Assembly (NCBI GenBank): GCA_030748635.1
Contig: JASMLP010000001.1
Coordinates: 77,986 to 141,985, forward strand
Origin: Planctomycetota bacterium
GTDB taxonomy: Bacteria; Planctomycetota; JACQVV01; JASMLP01
Direction: 5' to 3'
DNA: 64,000 nucleotides
In this document: one piece after another, positions 38,432 to 46,744 of the stretch
Numbering within the stretch: the stretch's first letter is position 1
Layout of the letters: each line of letters opens with the position of its first letter
Program-made: the position numbers and the translations under genes
The notes under the pieces: model-generated
The model's database searches: none
Told to the model about the DNA's origin: nothing
What the model saw: the letters and a program-made list of their open reading frames with translations, nothing else

Positions 38432-39033
38432 CGCCTCAACCCTTCCCGAACCAACAACTCCAGCGTGGGAACTGTCGATTCCGACCACTCTTTTTGTACA
38501 GAAACGAGAACCCGGTCAGCATCCGACTCGCTGATTCCCAGAGCCACCATCGCCCGGATACCGTCCTCGTGCAGACTCGAAGTCGAGCTTCCAGATAACG
38601 ATTTCTCAGAGGAAGAGGAGTCTCCCCCCGCGTTCAGGATCAAACGTCCCGAAAGTTCGACAAGAATTCTCTCGGCAGTTTTTTTGCCAATCCCTTTGAT
38701 TCGAGTCAGAGAAGCCACATCACGATCCCGCAACGCGTCCACAAAACGATCCGGAGTCGTTCCTGAAAGAATCTGGATCGCAAGGCGTGGCCCCACTCCC
38801 TTGACTCCAATCAGCGCCCGAAAAAGCCTTCGCTCCACCTCCGTGGCAAACCCGTACAGAGCGACCTCATTTTCGCTCACCTGATGGTGCAACCAGACAA
38901 ACGCCTCTCCCCCTTCGGGCAGATCGCTATAAGTCGAAAGTGGAATCTGTACCGAATACCCCACACCCGCCGCTTCCACGACAAGCAATGTAGGCAAACG
39001 ACGAAAGATCTGTCCTCTCAGGAACTCGTACAT
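38413..39033 (-). CDS. ruvA: Holliday junction branch-migration protein RuvA
   Basis: RuvA binds Holliday junctions and recruits the RuvB motor. The 206-residue protein has the OB-fold start MYEFLRGQI, the helix-hairpin-helix segments GVKGVGPRLAIQIL and IKGIGKKTAERIL, a Ser-rich linker (about 140-155) and the C-terminal RuvB-binding domain. No ruvB or ruvC is adjacent. Instead it heads an operon with trmD, rplS, yraN and a ubiA-like gene, an arrangement I do not recognise as standard. Confidence 0.96.
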   Translation of the reverse strand: MYEFLRGQIFRRLPTLLVVEAAGVGYSVQIPLSTYSDLPEGGEAFVWLHHQVSENEVALYGFATEVERRLFRALIGVKGVGPRLAIQILSGTTPDRFVDALRDRDVASLTRIKGIGKKTAERILVELSGRLILNAGGDSSSSEKSLSGSSTSSLHEDGIRAMVALGISESDADRVLVSVQKEWSESTVPTLELLVREGLRRCGSMS

Positions 39034-39084
39034 CCAAGCAACACTCTCTAGGCCGATCGTTCAGAGCCGACACGGTCAGCTCGA

Positions 39085-40386
39085 TCAGCTACCATCCTTG
39101 AGTTTCAAACCGTGCTCGGCGAGCTTCTGCTTGATTTCATTCATGGATGTGGAACCGAAATTCTTGACTGAGAAAAAATCGGCTTCACTTCGAGAGACGA
39201 GATCTCCAACCGTTCGGATGTCTAGTGAGTTGAGGGCTTTACGGCTACGTATCGAGAATTCGATCTCGGTGATGGGCAAGCTCAAGGTCTGCTCCTGATC
39301 TCCATCAACAGGCGCGACAGCCACAGCCTCCATCTCGTCCTCGTGGAACATCCCCAGACGCAACCCCTTCTTGTTGAGAATCTCGCGAATTTCGAAGAGA
39401 CTCGTTTCCCCGAAATTCTTGTAATTCAGCAATTCCTGTTCGGATTTACGACACAGGTCGCCGAGGGTTCGAACATTCATCTTTGCGAGACAGTTCTTGC
39501 TTCGAACCGAAAGCTCAAAGTCGGTTATGGGGATCCGAAGGATCTGGTTGCGCTTATCGGCACGCCTTTCCTGATCTTCATCGAAAAACATCCCTAAACT
39601 TCCTACCGCATCCTTGCGAAAGAGAAGTGCGCGTTCGTGGTCAGGCACCGCTCGTAGAATTCTTTCATAACATTCGACGGCATCATCGTAGCGCCCGGCA
39701 TCCTCGTACAAAGCCCCCAGGTTGAGCAGCGTACCCACATGCCAGGCCTCTTGGTCCAGAATCGCCTCATAACCTGCCACCGCCCCCTCAGAATCACCCA
39801 TCAATTCTTTACGAAAAGCGACCCGAAACTGGGTCCCTGAGTGGTTCGAATCCAGACCAAGAGCACGGTCGTAACACTCCTGCGCCTCGGCATATTCACC
39901 TTCGCCCTCGTGCAGCATCCCCATCAAGTACTGAAAGTCAGCCTCTTCGGGATACTTCTCCTGAAAACTGTCGAGCAACTTTCTCGCCTGAGTCATCGAA
40001 CCCGTCGCGATCGTCGCTCGCACCTTGCCTACCAGTAAGGGAACATTGTTTCGATCGGACTTGGCGAGTTCGGTAAACAGCTCCAAAGCGTCTTCTGGCC
40101 GATTGGCTTCCAGGAGGCAGAAAGCGTAAAAAGATTGCGCGACCTGATCCGAGGACGCGGATTGCAAAATTTCGATCGCCTCAGGAAATCGATTCATCAG
40201 TGTCAAACCGATCCCGCGCTTGACTCGTTCGGGCATGCTGGACGCATCCAGTCCCGCTACAACATCCTCAAAAGCGCGAAACCTCGACTCGCTGGAAAAT
40301 ATCTCCTCCCGAAGAGCAAAGTATTCTTCGCGATCAAAATCTCTGGCAGTGTATTCATCGACGAGACTGGCAGTCAGGGTAGACAT
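39085..40386 (-). CDS. TPR protein with two RNA polymerase alpha-CTD-like domains
   Basis: This 433-residue soluble protein has TPR units over roughly residues 60-255 (for example PEEADFQYLMGMLHEGEGEYAEA and AWHVGTLLNLGALYEDAGRYDDA). Two helix-hairpin-helix domains homologous to the C-terminal domain of the RNA polymerase alpha subunit follow, at about 285-346 and 369-431. The first keeps the residues that contact UP-element DNA in E. coli alpha (R295 and N298, equivalent to R265 and N268). The second keeps R380 but has Lys at the Asn position. This architecture is known to me mainly from Planctomycetes. GGAGG precedes the ATG. A transcription-related role is inference. Confidence 0.88.
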   Translation of the reverse strand: MSTLTASLVDEYTARDFDREEYFALREEIFSSESRFRAFEDVVAGLDASSMPERVKRGIGLTLMNRFPEAIEILQSASSDQVAQSFYAFCLLEANRPEDALELFTELAKSDRNNVPLLVGKVRATIATGSMTQARKLLDSFQEKYPEEADFQYLMGMLHEGEGEYAEAQECYDRALGLDSNHSGTQFRVAFRKELMGDSEGAVAGYEAILDQEAWHVGTLLNLGALYEDAGRYDDAVECYERILRAVPDHERALLFRKDAVGSLGMFFDEDQERRADKRNQILRIPITDFELSVRSKNCLAKMNVRTLGDLCRKSEQELLNYKNFGETSLFEIREILNKKGLRLGMFHEDEMEAVAVAPVDGDQEQTLSLPITEIEFSIRSRKALNSLDIRTVGDLVSRSEADFFSVKNFGSTSMNEIKQKLAEHGLKLKDGS

Positions 40387-40529
40387 ATCCCCTCCGATTC
40401 GGGTGGTTCAGGACACCCCATGAAAACGCATCGGCTTTAGTTCACAGGAAAAGCTGGGGAGTCTACCCAAGGGCAACGACGGGGTCAAGTCCCCATGGAC
40501 GCGGAAGATGCGCTGCCCGAGCAACCTGT

Positions 40530-41714
40530 TCAGTCCGCGTCGGTACTCGAAAACCGAAATGAATGTCTCTGGGTGGACCACCACCTCCTCCACAACTCGG
40601 ATTCCAGCCCTAAATCCTTGCCGGTCAAGCGAGTAAGCAAACCGTATCCATAAAATCGGTGGAATGCGTTGGCATGATCCAGCCACTCGATGGCGTGATC
40701 GATCGCCCGAGGGGATTTCTGCATTGCCAGAGCCCGCAGCGCAGCTCCAGCCACACGAGCATCGGAATCTCCCACCCGAGATTCGAGCGCTTCCATCGGT
40801 AGTGAGCGGCCGTGACGCCCCAGAGCCAGCAAAAGAGCTCGAACCCGATCGGAATCGCCCCCTTTCTCCATCTGCTCCAGAAGCCAGACCTGATCTCCCA
40901 GACGCGCCAAAGACTCCGCCGAAGCCAACCGGACGTAATACACGGGATCCTCTACACGAGACCGTAACAACTCCCGGCTTTCCCGATCCCCCAACTCCCC
41001 CAGAGCATGAGCCGCCGTGGCCACCAGAACCCAGTTCTTGGAGTCACGGAGCCCCAACGCCTTACGGGCCAACGGACGCGCAGCTTCCGGATCCAGACGA
41101 ACCAGGCTCCTCAGCAACGCGGCCTGAACATACACCCGATCCTTGTTCTCCGGCGCTTCGACCATTTCCCGCAAACGTTTGGAATGCTTCGGCTTGCCGA
41201 TCGCACCCAAGACGTGAGCAGCTGTACCACGAACCGAATCATCCGGATCTCGAGTCGCCCGCACCACCAGAGCCAGATCGGAGGTCAGTTTCAACCGCTC
41301 CAGAGTGCGTAAAGCGACCCGTCTCACCGAAGGGTCGATGTCCTGGCAAGCCCTTCGAAGCAAGCGGTGAACATCAGTATCCTCTGCAGTGGATAAACCT
41401 CGCAGCGCGGAAATCCGAACCGCTGGATCCGGCGACAGCATCGCCTCCAGAGAAACCGATCCATCCTCCGATCCGGGCGGAACCAACCAATCGTAAAGAG
41501 CGACCCAGATGTCGTAAAAAATGAACTTGAGTGGGTAATAGACAAGAGCCCCGATGGCGATAAACGGAGCCTTCATGACATTCAAAACCTTTTGCCAGGT
41601 CGTGAGGTCGGCCTCGAAAGCCCCGGACTCCTGAGCGAAAACGGGATTCCAGCACCCCATCACTGCGACCATCACGAGCAGAAACCGGATAACCCAATTT
41701 TTTTTTCGATCCAC
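40530..41714 (-). CDS. HEAT-repeat protein with signal sequence
   Basis: This 394-residue protein has an N-terminal signal or anchor (VIRFLLVMVAVMGCW, to about residue 27) and a second hydrophobic stretch at about 55-75. Roughly eight HEAT repeats with DPDDSVRGTAAHVLGAIG-type units follow. Such repeats make protein-binding superhelices; no catalytic motif is seen. It probably resides in the periplasm or at the membrane as a scaffold. I prefer the GTG at 41714 because GGAGG lies 7 nt upstream; a TTG two codons earlier overlaps the CCA-transferase stop codon. Confidence 0.8.
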   Translation of the reverse strand: MDRKKNWVIRFLLVMVAVMGCWNPVFAQESGAFEADLTTWQKVLNVMKAPFIAIGALVYYPLKFIFYDIWVALYDWLVPPGSEDGSVSLEAMLSPDPAVRISALRGLSTAEDTDVHRLLRRACQDIDPSVRRVALRTLERLKLTSDLALVVRATRDPDDSVRGTAAHVLGAIGKPKHSKRLREMVEAPENKDRVYVQAALLRSLVRLDPEAARPLARKALGLRDSKNWVLVATAAHALGELGDRESRELLRSRVEDPVYYVRLASAESLARLGDQVWLLEQMEKGGDSDRVRALLLALGRHGRSLPMEALESRVGDSDARVAGAALRALAMQKSPRAIDHAIEWLDHANAFHRFYGYGLLTRLTGKDLGLESELWRRWWSTQRHSFRFSSTDAD

Positions 41715-41716
41715 GC

Positions 41717-42952
41717 TCAATCCTCCCGCGACCGAATCCAGGAAATCGCTTCTTCTCGGGAATAGAGATTCCCCTCGAGCACCCGATCCTCCACCGCATC
41801 CAAGATTTCTCGATACCGCGGACCCGGTGGGATTCCCATGCCGGCCAGATCTTCTCCATTCACGGGCACCGAAGGGAACAATCCCACTCCATCCGCTTCA
41901 AACCGAGCCCGATCTCGCTGACAACACTTCAATGACGCATCCAACGGGGACCTGGGCTCTTTCTGTTGTTCCGAATCCAATCGGAACAGTTGCATGACCT
42001 TTTCGATCTCATCTTGTCTCAGAAAACGCTTCTTTTGCGCCAGAGTCAACTCCCTATATCTACACAACATCCTCTCCTGAGAGACCATCCAGACCACCTC
42101 CTGAATCACCCTCGTGCTACGACGCAAAGATTTCAATGCCCGCTCCACGTTCGCGCCGATCCGTTCCAGATCCAAAACAAGTGCCCCCAACCCCACCGCC
42201 AGATCTGTCCCAGGCTCCATCTCTTCCAGACGCCCAAGGGTCTGCTCTAGGGAAGAAGAGGAAAGTTCACCCATTGATGGGAGGATTTCCTTTAACAGTC
42301 CGGTTTCGGAAAGGAGTCGTCCCCCCAACCCGGGACGAGGTCCAGTGAGGATTCGCTCCAATTCATCGCCGATCCGCTCCCGACTGATATTTTTCAGACA
42401 AGCGGCTTCTTCCACCATGGCTCTTCGAGTGTCTTTTTCGATCCGAAAATCGAGTTGCGCCGCAAACCGAACCGCTCGAAGAAGACGCAGATGATCCTCC
42501 CGGAATCGTCCACAAGGATCCCCAATCGTCCTGACAAGACAATTTCGAAGATCGTCCCCTCCCCCCACATGGTCGAACACTTCACCCGAATGAGGATCCA
42601 TGAAAAGACCGTTGATGGTGAAATCCCTACGTTTCGCATCCTCGATCTCGGTTCCAAACGAAACCGAGTCTGGGCGTCGCCCATCTCCATACTCCCCGTC
42701 TCGTCGAAAAGTCGCGACCTCGTAGGATCCACCGGCTTCCAGAACCACCACAATGCCAAACTTACGCCCCACCGCATGAGTGCGAGAGAACAACGACTCC
42801 ACAGCTTGGGGTGGAGCGCTGGTGACAATATCAAAATCTTTCGGTTCTCGTCCCAGCAGAGAATCCCGAACACACCCTCCACAGAAAAGAGCCCGATACC
42901 CGGCACGGACCAATCGGTCGATAATCGATACTGCAACCTGAAAATCAGCCAT
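41717..42952 (-). CDS. CCA-adding enzyme / poly(A) polymerase family nucleotidyltransferase
   Basis: This 411-residue class II tRNA nucleotidyltransferase-type enzyme has the catalytic motif GGCVRDSLLGREPKDFDIV (D39 and D41). The RRDFTINGLFMD motif and the RNA-binding region RFREDHLRLLRAVRFAAQL follow. It could add CCA to tRNA 3' ends or poly(A) tails; the sequence alone does not separate these. It sits between an orphan CbiE-like gene (12 bp upstream) and a HEAT-repeat gene (downstream, overlapping or abutting), so the three probably share a transcript. Confidence 0.92.
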   Translation of the reverse strand: MADFQVAVSIIDRLVRAGYRALFCGGCVRDSLLGREPKDFDIVTSAPPQAVESLFSRTHAVGRKFGIVVVLEAGGSYEVATFRRDGEYGDGRRPDSVSFGTEIEDAKRRDFTINGLFMDPHSGEVFDHVGGGDDLRNCLVRTIGDPCGRFREDHLRLLRAVRFAAQLDFRIEKDTRRAMVEEAACLKNISRERIGDELERILTGPRPGLGGRLLSETGLLKEILPSMGELSSSSLEQTLGRLEEMEPGTDLAVGLGALVLDLERIGANVERALKSLRRSTRVIQEVVWMVSQERMLCRYRELTLAQKKRFLRQDEIEKVMQLFRLDSEQQKEPRSPLDASLKCCQRDRARFEADGVGLFPSVPVNGEDLAGMGIPPGPRYREILDAVEDRVLEGNLYSREEAISWIRSRED

Positions 42953-42964
42953 GAACCGATTGCT

Positions 42965-43591
42965 TCATCTTGGATCTAATTCCGTAAAAAGGACCACTCC
43001 GTCTTCCGCGTCATCCTCGAGTAACCCGAAAAGATCTTGCTCCACACACGACTCCTCTGTCGACCCCAAGGCACGAAATACACTCGCACTCCGATTGGCG
43101 CACCGGTTTCGGAAAAGACAATCCGCCAGCTCCGAAAGCTTGACATGCCCTTCAAGACAAACCGCGAAAGGTCGAACTCCCTGCCCCTCATCCACAATCC
43201 GCGAGTCCAGCCCAAGAATCGTCGACAGGGTAACCCATCGAGCTGAATTCTCTCCAAGTCTGGCGCACGCCAGAGAAACCGGATCGATTCCCGGAACGAC
43301 CCCCCCGACCAGCGAAGAGGCCCGCTCTCGCAACCAGGCGAGCAAAGGGCTGTTCATCCCTTCCCCAGGGACCAGCAATGCGATCTCTTCCTCCTCCGCC
43401 TGTTGCAAGATTCGCTCCAGACGATCGACCGTCCAGCAATCAAACTCCTCCCGTTCCGCCCGGACTCGTGAAAAAAGAGCCATCTCCTGTGGTCGACCAA
43501 GAAGCCGGACGCATCGCCTAGCCACATCACGAGCCACCCGGGGCAAATACCGATCCAGCCCTAGCCCACAACCTACAATCTGAAGGCTCAC
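42965..43591 (-). CDS. Orphan tetrapyrrole-methylase-fold protein (CbiE/precorrin-6Y-like)
   Basis: This 208-residue protein resembles the CbiE half of precorrin-6Y methyltransferase. IVGCGLGLDRYL stands where IVGxGPGD is usual. The other landmarks are LLVPGEGMNSPLL, VVPGIDPVSLACARLG, a TLSTILGLDSR strand and an LEGHVKLSELADCLF end. The SAM-binding glycine loop is altered, so activity is uncertain. No other cobalamin gene is in the window; it precedes the CCA transferase gene by 12 bp. I chose the GTG at 43591 (GAGGG about 7 nt upstream) over a GTG two codons earlier. It could have been recruited to a different methylation. Confidence 0.68.
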   Translation of the reverse strand: MSLQIVGCGLGLDRYLPRVARDVARRCVRLLGRPQEMALFSRVRAEREEFDCWTVDRLERILQQAEEEEIALLVPGEGMNSPLLAWLRERASSLVGGVVPGIDPVSLACARLGENSARWVTLSTILGLDSRIVDEGQGVRPFAVCLEGHVKLSELADCLFRNRCANRSASVFRALGSTEESCVEQDLFGLLEDDAEDGVVLFTELDPR

Positions 43592-43718
43592 ACCCACCCC
43601 TCTCGAGAAAAATTTTCTCTCCTGAATCCAGACAACAGACTCCCCTTACTTCCCCTTGCGAGCCTCCAGGTTTCGAAGCGAAATGATCGACCGATCAGAC
43701 AAACTGAACCCGAGAGGT

Positions 43719-44702
43719 CTATCGTTTTTCCTCCAGCACCCGCGCGTCGAGCCTCCAGACATCGAACCAGCGAAAGACCTCTCCCTCAAACCCCTCGTCG
43801 ATCAACATCTTCGAAAGCGTAGATGCCGTCCCCGTATCTACCAGAACCCCCAGTGTCACCGGAAGCGATGAATTTGAAATCGTGGACTCCATCGCCTTGA
43901 AAATAGCGCGGGCAGACACGCCTTTCCCTGGACCTCCGAAGTTACCCAGATCTCGCTCAATCCCCTCCAGAAGCCGATCGATCTCGAGAAACTGAGCTTG
44001 AGGCCAGGAACGGATCGCGCCCTGCAGAAGGACTCGAACTCTGTGGGTAAATTCTCGGAGCCCTTCAATCGGTGATCCACTCGAATGAACCAGACTTCGA
44101 GCGTATTGATGCTTCAAGAAGTCCTGAAATCGCTCGACCGGGAAACGGACAAGCATCGGCTTCCCGATCGCTTTCATCTTCTCGAGTGCCCTCGAAATCC
44201 GACCCATCGGATCATCCGACATCCCTTGCAAGTCAGCTTCCTGACCCTCCTTCAGGCAAACACGCCAGGGGAGATCGGACAAAGCTTCGAGTGCTGTCAA
44301 AGGAGTCAACCCGAGAACCGAGCCGACCATTTCAAAAAGCAGATCTTCGGTCTTTCGATTCCCTCCGCCAGGAGCCGCTCCTACATGAAAGGCGATGTCC
44401 ACCCCCTCAAGCGCTCTTTTGATCTCCCAGACCGTTTCGAGATCGACGAGACGAGGCATACCGAGTAACAGAACCTCCCCCCCTCCGGAAGGAACTCGAA
44501 ATCGGGTCACAGAACCCTCGAGGTCTCCAGCCACATTGTCATAACCGTCATACCGCAGATGAGACCCGGGCCCATATTGAAAGTTCGTGGATCGCCCCTC
44601 AGTCTCGACCTGGCTTCGATATTGCACCGAACACCCCATAAGACCCCAGCATAGAGACAGGATCAACCAGCGAAATCGTCCAGTCAAAACAGGCCGAAAC
44701 AT
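43719..44702 (-). CDS. Hypothetical lipoprotein
   Basis: This protein of about 327 residues has a lipoprotein signal peptide ending in GLMGC (Cys24). I do not recognise a family. It has an alpha/beta look, with recurring strand-helix units such as EVLLLGMPRLVDLETVWEIKRAL and PVTLGVLVDTGTASTLSKMLIDEGF. This could reflect a Rossmann-like periplasmic domain, possibly CsgG-like. The ATG at 44702 has GAGG 6 nt upstream; a GTG four codons earlier is less likely. It is divergent from the TPR gene across a region with an inverted repeat. Confidence 0.65.
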   Translation of the reverse strand: MFRPVLTGRFRWLILSLCWGLMGCSVQYRSQVETEGRSTNFQYGPGSHLRYDGYDNVAGDLEGSVTRFRVPSGGGEVLLLGMPRLVDLETVWEIKRALEGVDIAFHVGAAPGGGNRKTEDLLFEMVGSVLGLTPLTALEALSDLPWRVCLKEGQEADLQGMSDDPMGRISRALEKMKAIGKPMLVRFPVERFQDFLKHQYARSLVHSSGSPIEGLREFTHRVRVLLQGAIRSWPQAQFLEIDRLLEGIERDLGNFGGPGKGVSARAIFKAMESTISNSSLPVTLGVLVDTGTASTLSKMLIDEGFEGEVFRWFDVWRLDARVLEEKR

Positions 44703-44735
44703 AGAATTCCTCACATAAGCATTTTGAAAAATGGC

Positions 44736-44757
44736 GGGACATGTATTCTACATGCCC
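44736..44757. promoter_or_regulatory. Inverted repeat between divergent genes (candidate operator)
   Basis: GGGACATGTA, a 3-nt spacer and TACATGCCC form an inverted repeat of nine pairs with one extra A. It lies between the start of the lipoprotein gene (minus) and the TPR gene (plus), where a regulator could control both. No regulator gene is adjacent. Confidence 0.4.
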
Positions 44758-44855
44758 TGCCCAGTGACGGAAATGTATCCTCCACAGCAAAAGAGAAATC
44801 GATACCCGAGAAGAATCGGAGTAAAGTGGCCGACTCCACATCAAAAAAGTTAGAA

Positions 44856-44861
44856 TACAAT
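44856..44861 (+). promoter_or_regulatory. Candidate -10 box for a leaderless TPR-gene mRNA
   Basis: TACAAT ends 8 nt before the ATG at 44870 and no Shine-Dalgarno sequence is visible. I find no good -35 hexamer 16-18 bp upstream. Confidence 0.35.
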
Positions 44862-44869
44862 TCATTGTC

Positions 44870-45928
44870 ATGCTTTCTCGCACTCCGCAATTCTTACTTT
44901 CCCTCCCTCTACTTCTGGGGGTCAGCTTCTCCATCCTTGCCCAGGACGCTCCGCCCGTTGAACTCAAGCTCATCGGCAACACGACGACCCCTTACTCCGG
45001 AGTCATCCTGGACGCTAACGAGAAGCAAGTGGAGATCCGCCTCGTTCGAGGAGGCAGGCTAACCCTTGAAACCGATCAACTCGACCCGACCAGTCTTCAG
45101 CATGTGTATCAGTACCTGCTAAAAAACTGGGACCTCGAAAATCCGGCCCAACGCATTCGGCTGGGTGACTTTTGCAAATCCATAAATCTCTTCTCATTTG
45201 CAGAAACTCACTATCGAGCTGTTCTGTCCTTAAAATCAGATTCCGACCCAACCGAACAGATCTCCCAAAAACTCAAAATCCTCGAACAGGCCCACCTCCA
45301 GCATTTACTTCAAACCGCTCTCGACGCCCTTTCCGCGGGCCGCCAACTGGAAGCCGTTCGCTATCTGCGACGAATCTCCCAGAAAGCCCCAGCGAGCCCA
45401 GAAGGACAAGCCGCTCAGAAAATCCTGGCCGGAATCGAGGTTCGCCCCTCCGAAGACGAGGAAAAGCCTGCGGCCCCGGACCCGGTTTCCCCCTCTCCTT
45501 CTCGATGGACCCGAGCGATAAAGCAACTGGTCCTCCCCCCGGTCCAGAAAGCTCACACTCTCCACCGCCAAGGCCTCAACCTTGAAGGGAAGGGGCAAGC
45601 GACTCGAGGTGCCCAATGCTACAAACAAGCCGTGGACTCCCTGGATCTGGCCGAGAAAAGAGCAAAGCTCGTAGAAAGGCACTGCCACAAAAAAGCGGAC
45701 CTTCCTGACGCCGAGGAGCAGCAATCCTACCAGAACCTACAAACCGATATACGTCGATTGCGAATCCAACTCTACCTGGCACTCGCGAATCATCACGCCG
45801 CGGCACGACGCCTGGAACGAGCTCGCGAATTCACTAACCTCGCCCTTTCGGTCGACCCGGACGAACCGAGCGCTCTAACACTGAGAGACCGGATCACAGA
45901 CGAGATCCTTCGACGTGGCGTTCGTTAA
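44870..45928 (+). CDS. Exported TPR-like protein
   Basis: This 352-residue protein has a clear signal peptide (LLSLPLLLGVSFSILAQ). A short beta-rich segment (about 28-75, SGVILDANEKQVEIRLVRGG) resembles an SH3-like strand set. Helical TPR-like pairs follow, for example LFSFAETHYRAVL and RLERAREFTNLALSVDPDEPSAL, separated by a Pro/Ser-rich linker near 190-210. No catalytic residues are evident. It is probably a periplasmic scaffold. It opens the long plus-strand block that includes two membrane kinases with similar TPR-like extracytoplasmic parts, but a functional link is inference. Confidence 0.72.
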   Translation: MLSRTPQFLLSLPLLLGVSFSILAQDAPPVELKLIGNTTTPYSGVILDANEKQVEIRLVRGGRLTLETDQLDPTSLQHVYQYLLKNWDLENPAQRIRLGDFCKSINLFSFAETHYRAVLSLKSDSDPTEQISQKLKILEQAHLQHLLQTALDALSAGRQLEAVRYLRRISQKAPASPEGQAAQKILAGIEVRPSEDEEKPAAPDPVSPSPSRWTRAIKQLVLPPVQKAHTLHRQGLNLEGKGQATRGAQCYKQAVDSLDLAEKRAKLVERHCHKKADLPDAEEQQSYQNLQTDIRRLRIQLYLALANHHAAARRLERAREFTNLALSVDPDEPSALTLRDRITDEILRRGVR

Positions 45929-46246
45929 CAAAACAGAAACCCCTCACGATCGATACGGCTCATTTCGCTCTGGCCCCGAAGCTCCCCCAAAAAACACAAA
46001 AAGCTGGCGCCCGGAACGATCTGGGCAAAAACCTCCCGGCTTCGGACCGAAATCGGCGTGCACAAGGACAATACTCTCCGGATTTTCCCAGGATCTCCCA
46101 TTCCGAATTCCCTCGTAAACTCGCCCAAATCCTCCCTCTCGAACCGACTCGGACACGAACTCTTAGCGATTCGACAATCTGGTCTCCGATTCCTGAACTC
46201 CCTGCTATGAGAAGGAATTGTTTTTTCGAGGATGATCGTGGCTCCC
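45929..46246. other. Intergenic region without a convincing gene
   Basis: The 397-bp interval between the TPR gene and the zinc-ribbon membrane protein holds only overlapping short frames on the minus strand. None has a ribosome-binding site or a recognisable domain. Its distal part contains the promoter and palindrome listed separately. Confidence 0.5.
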
Positions 46247-46276
46247 TTGACTCCGGGTCGGCGTCCGACCGATACT
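46247..46276 (+). promoter_or_regulatory. Candidate promoter with palindromic spacer
   Basis: TTGACT (46247-46252) and GATACT (46271-46276) are separated by 18 bp. The spacer contains a perfect 6-bp inverted repeat, GGTCGG-CGT-CCGACC (46256-46270). A start site near 46283 would leave about 43 nt before the GTG at 46326. The promoter would serve the small membrane protein and the downstream kinase. Confidence 0.4.
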
Positions 46277-46325
46277 TCTGAATAAGTAAACCCTAACTAA
46301 TATTTTTCGTGCTAAGAGCCTGACC

Positions 46326-46739
46326 GTGCAACCCATTCATTTTGCCCTCGGTGTTGTGTTCTTCGGAAGCCTCCCCATCCTGGGCTCCACTCACTTCATC
46401 CTGCAGTGGTGCAGCCATGACCTTCCCAGCGCTAGATCGGCATGGAGAAACACACTCCTGGGCGCTGCAATCCCCTTCTCCTTCTCTGGTTGGTGGATCT
46501 TTCAAAAGGTTCCTTTTTTCGACTCCATCGACGGCCTGTTACAATTTCATCCTCTGGCTAGTAGTCTTCTCTACATTTCGTTCCTGGTTTTGATCTGCAC
46601 TCTTCACTACGCGGCGAGAAACCCGTTTCGCCAGGGCATCCCGACCCGATGTCCCGCTTGTAACAACCGACGTCACCTCGACACGCCACTGTGCATCCGC
46701 TGTGGCATCTTCCTTCTTCCCAAATCTCCGAAACCATAA
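46326..46739 (+). CDS. Small membrane protein with C-terminal zinc ribbon
   Basis: This 137-residue protein has three likely membrane segments (residues 5-25, 45-62 and 80-98). A cytoplasmic-looking C-terminal zinc ribbon with CPAC and CIRC pairs follows. I do not recognise a family. It starts with GTG and ends 5 bp before the ATG of the kinase, which itself carries a zinc ribbon, so the two genes are almost certainly cotranscribed. The role is unknown; a membrane sensor or assembly factor for the kinase would be speculation. Confidence 0.65.
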   Translation: MQPIHFALGVVFFGSLPILGSTHFILQWCSHDLPSARSAWRNTLLGAAIPFSFSGWWIFQKVPFFDSIDGLLQFHPLASSLLYISFLVLICTLHYAARNPFRQGIPTRCPACNNRRHLDTPLCIRCGIFLLPKSPKP

Positions 46740-46744
46740 AGCTC

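Noticed and set aside
45925-46156. Short overlapping minus-strand frames in the 397-bp gap
   Set aside because: Two overlapping frames without ribosome-binding sites and with no family resemblance; they look like chance frames.
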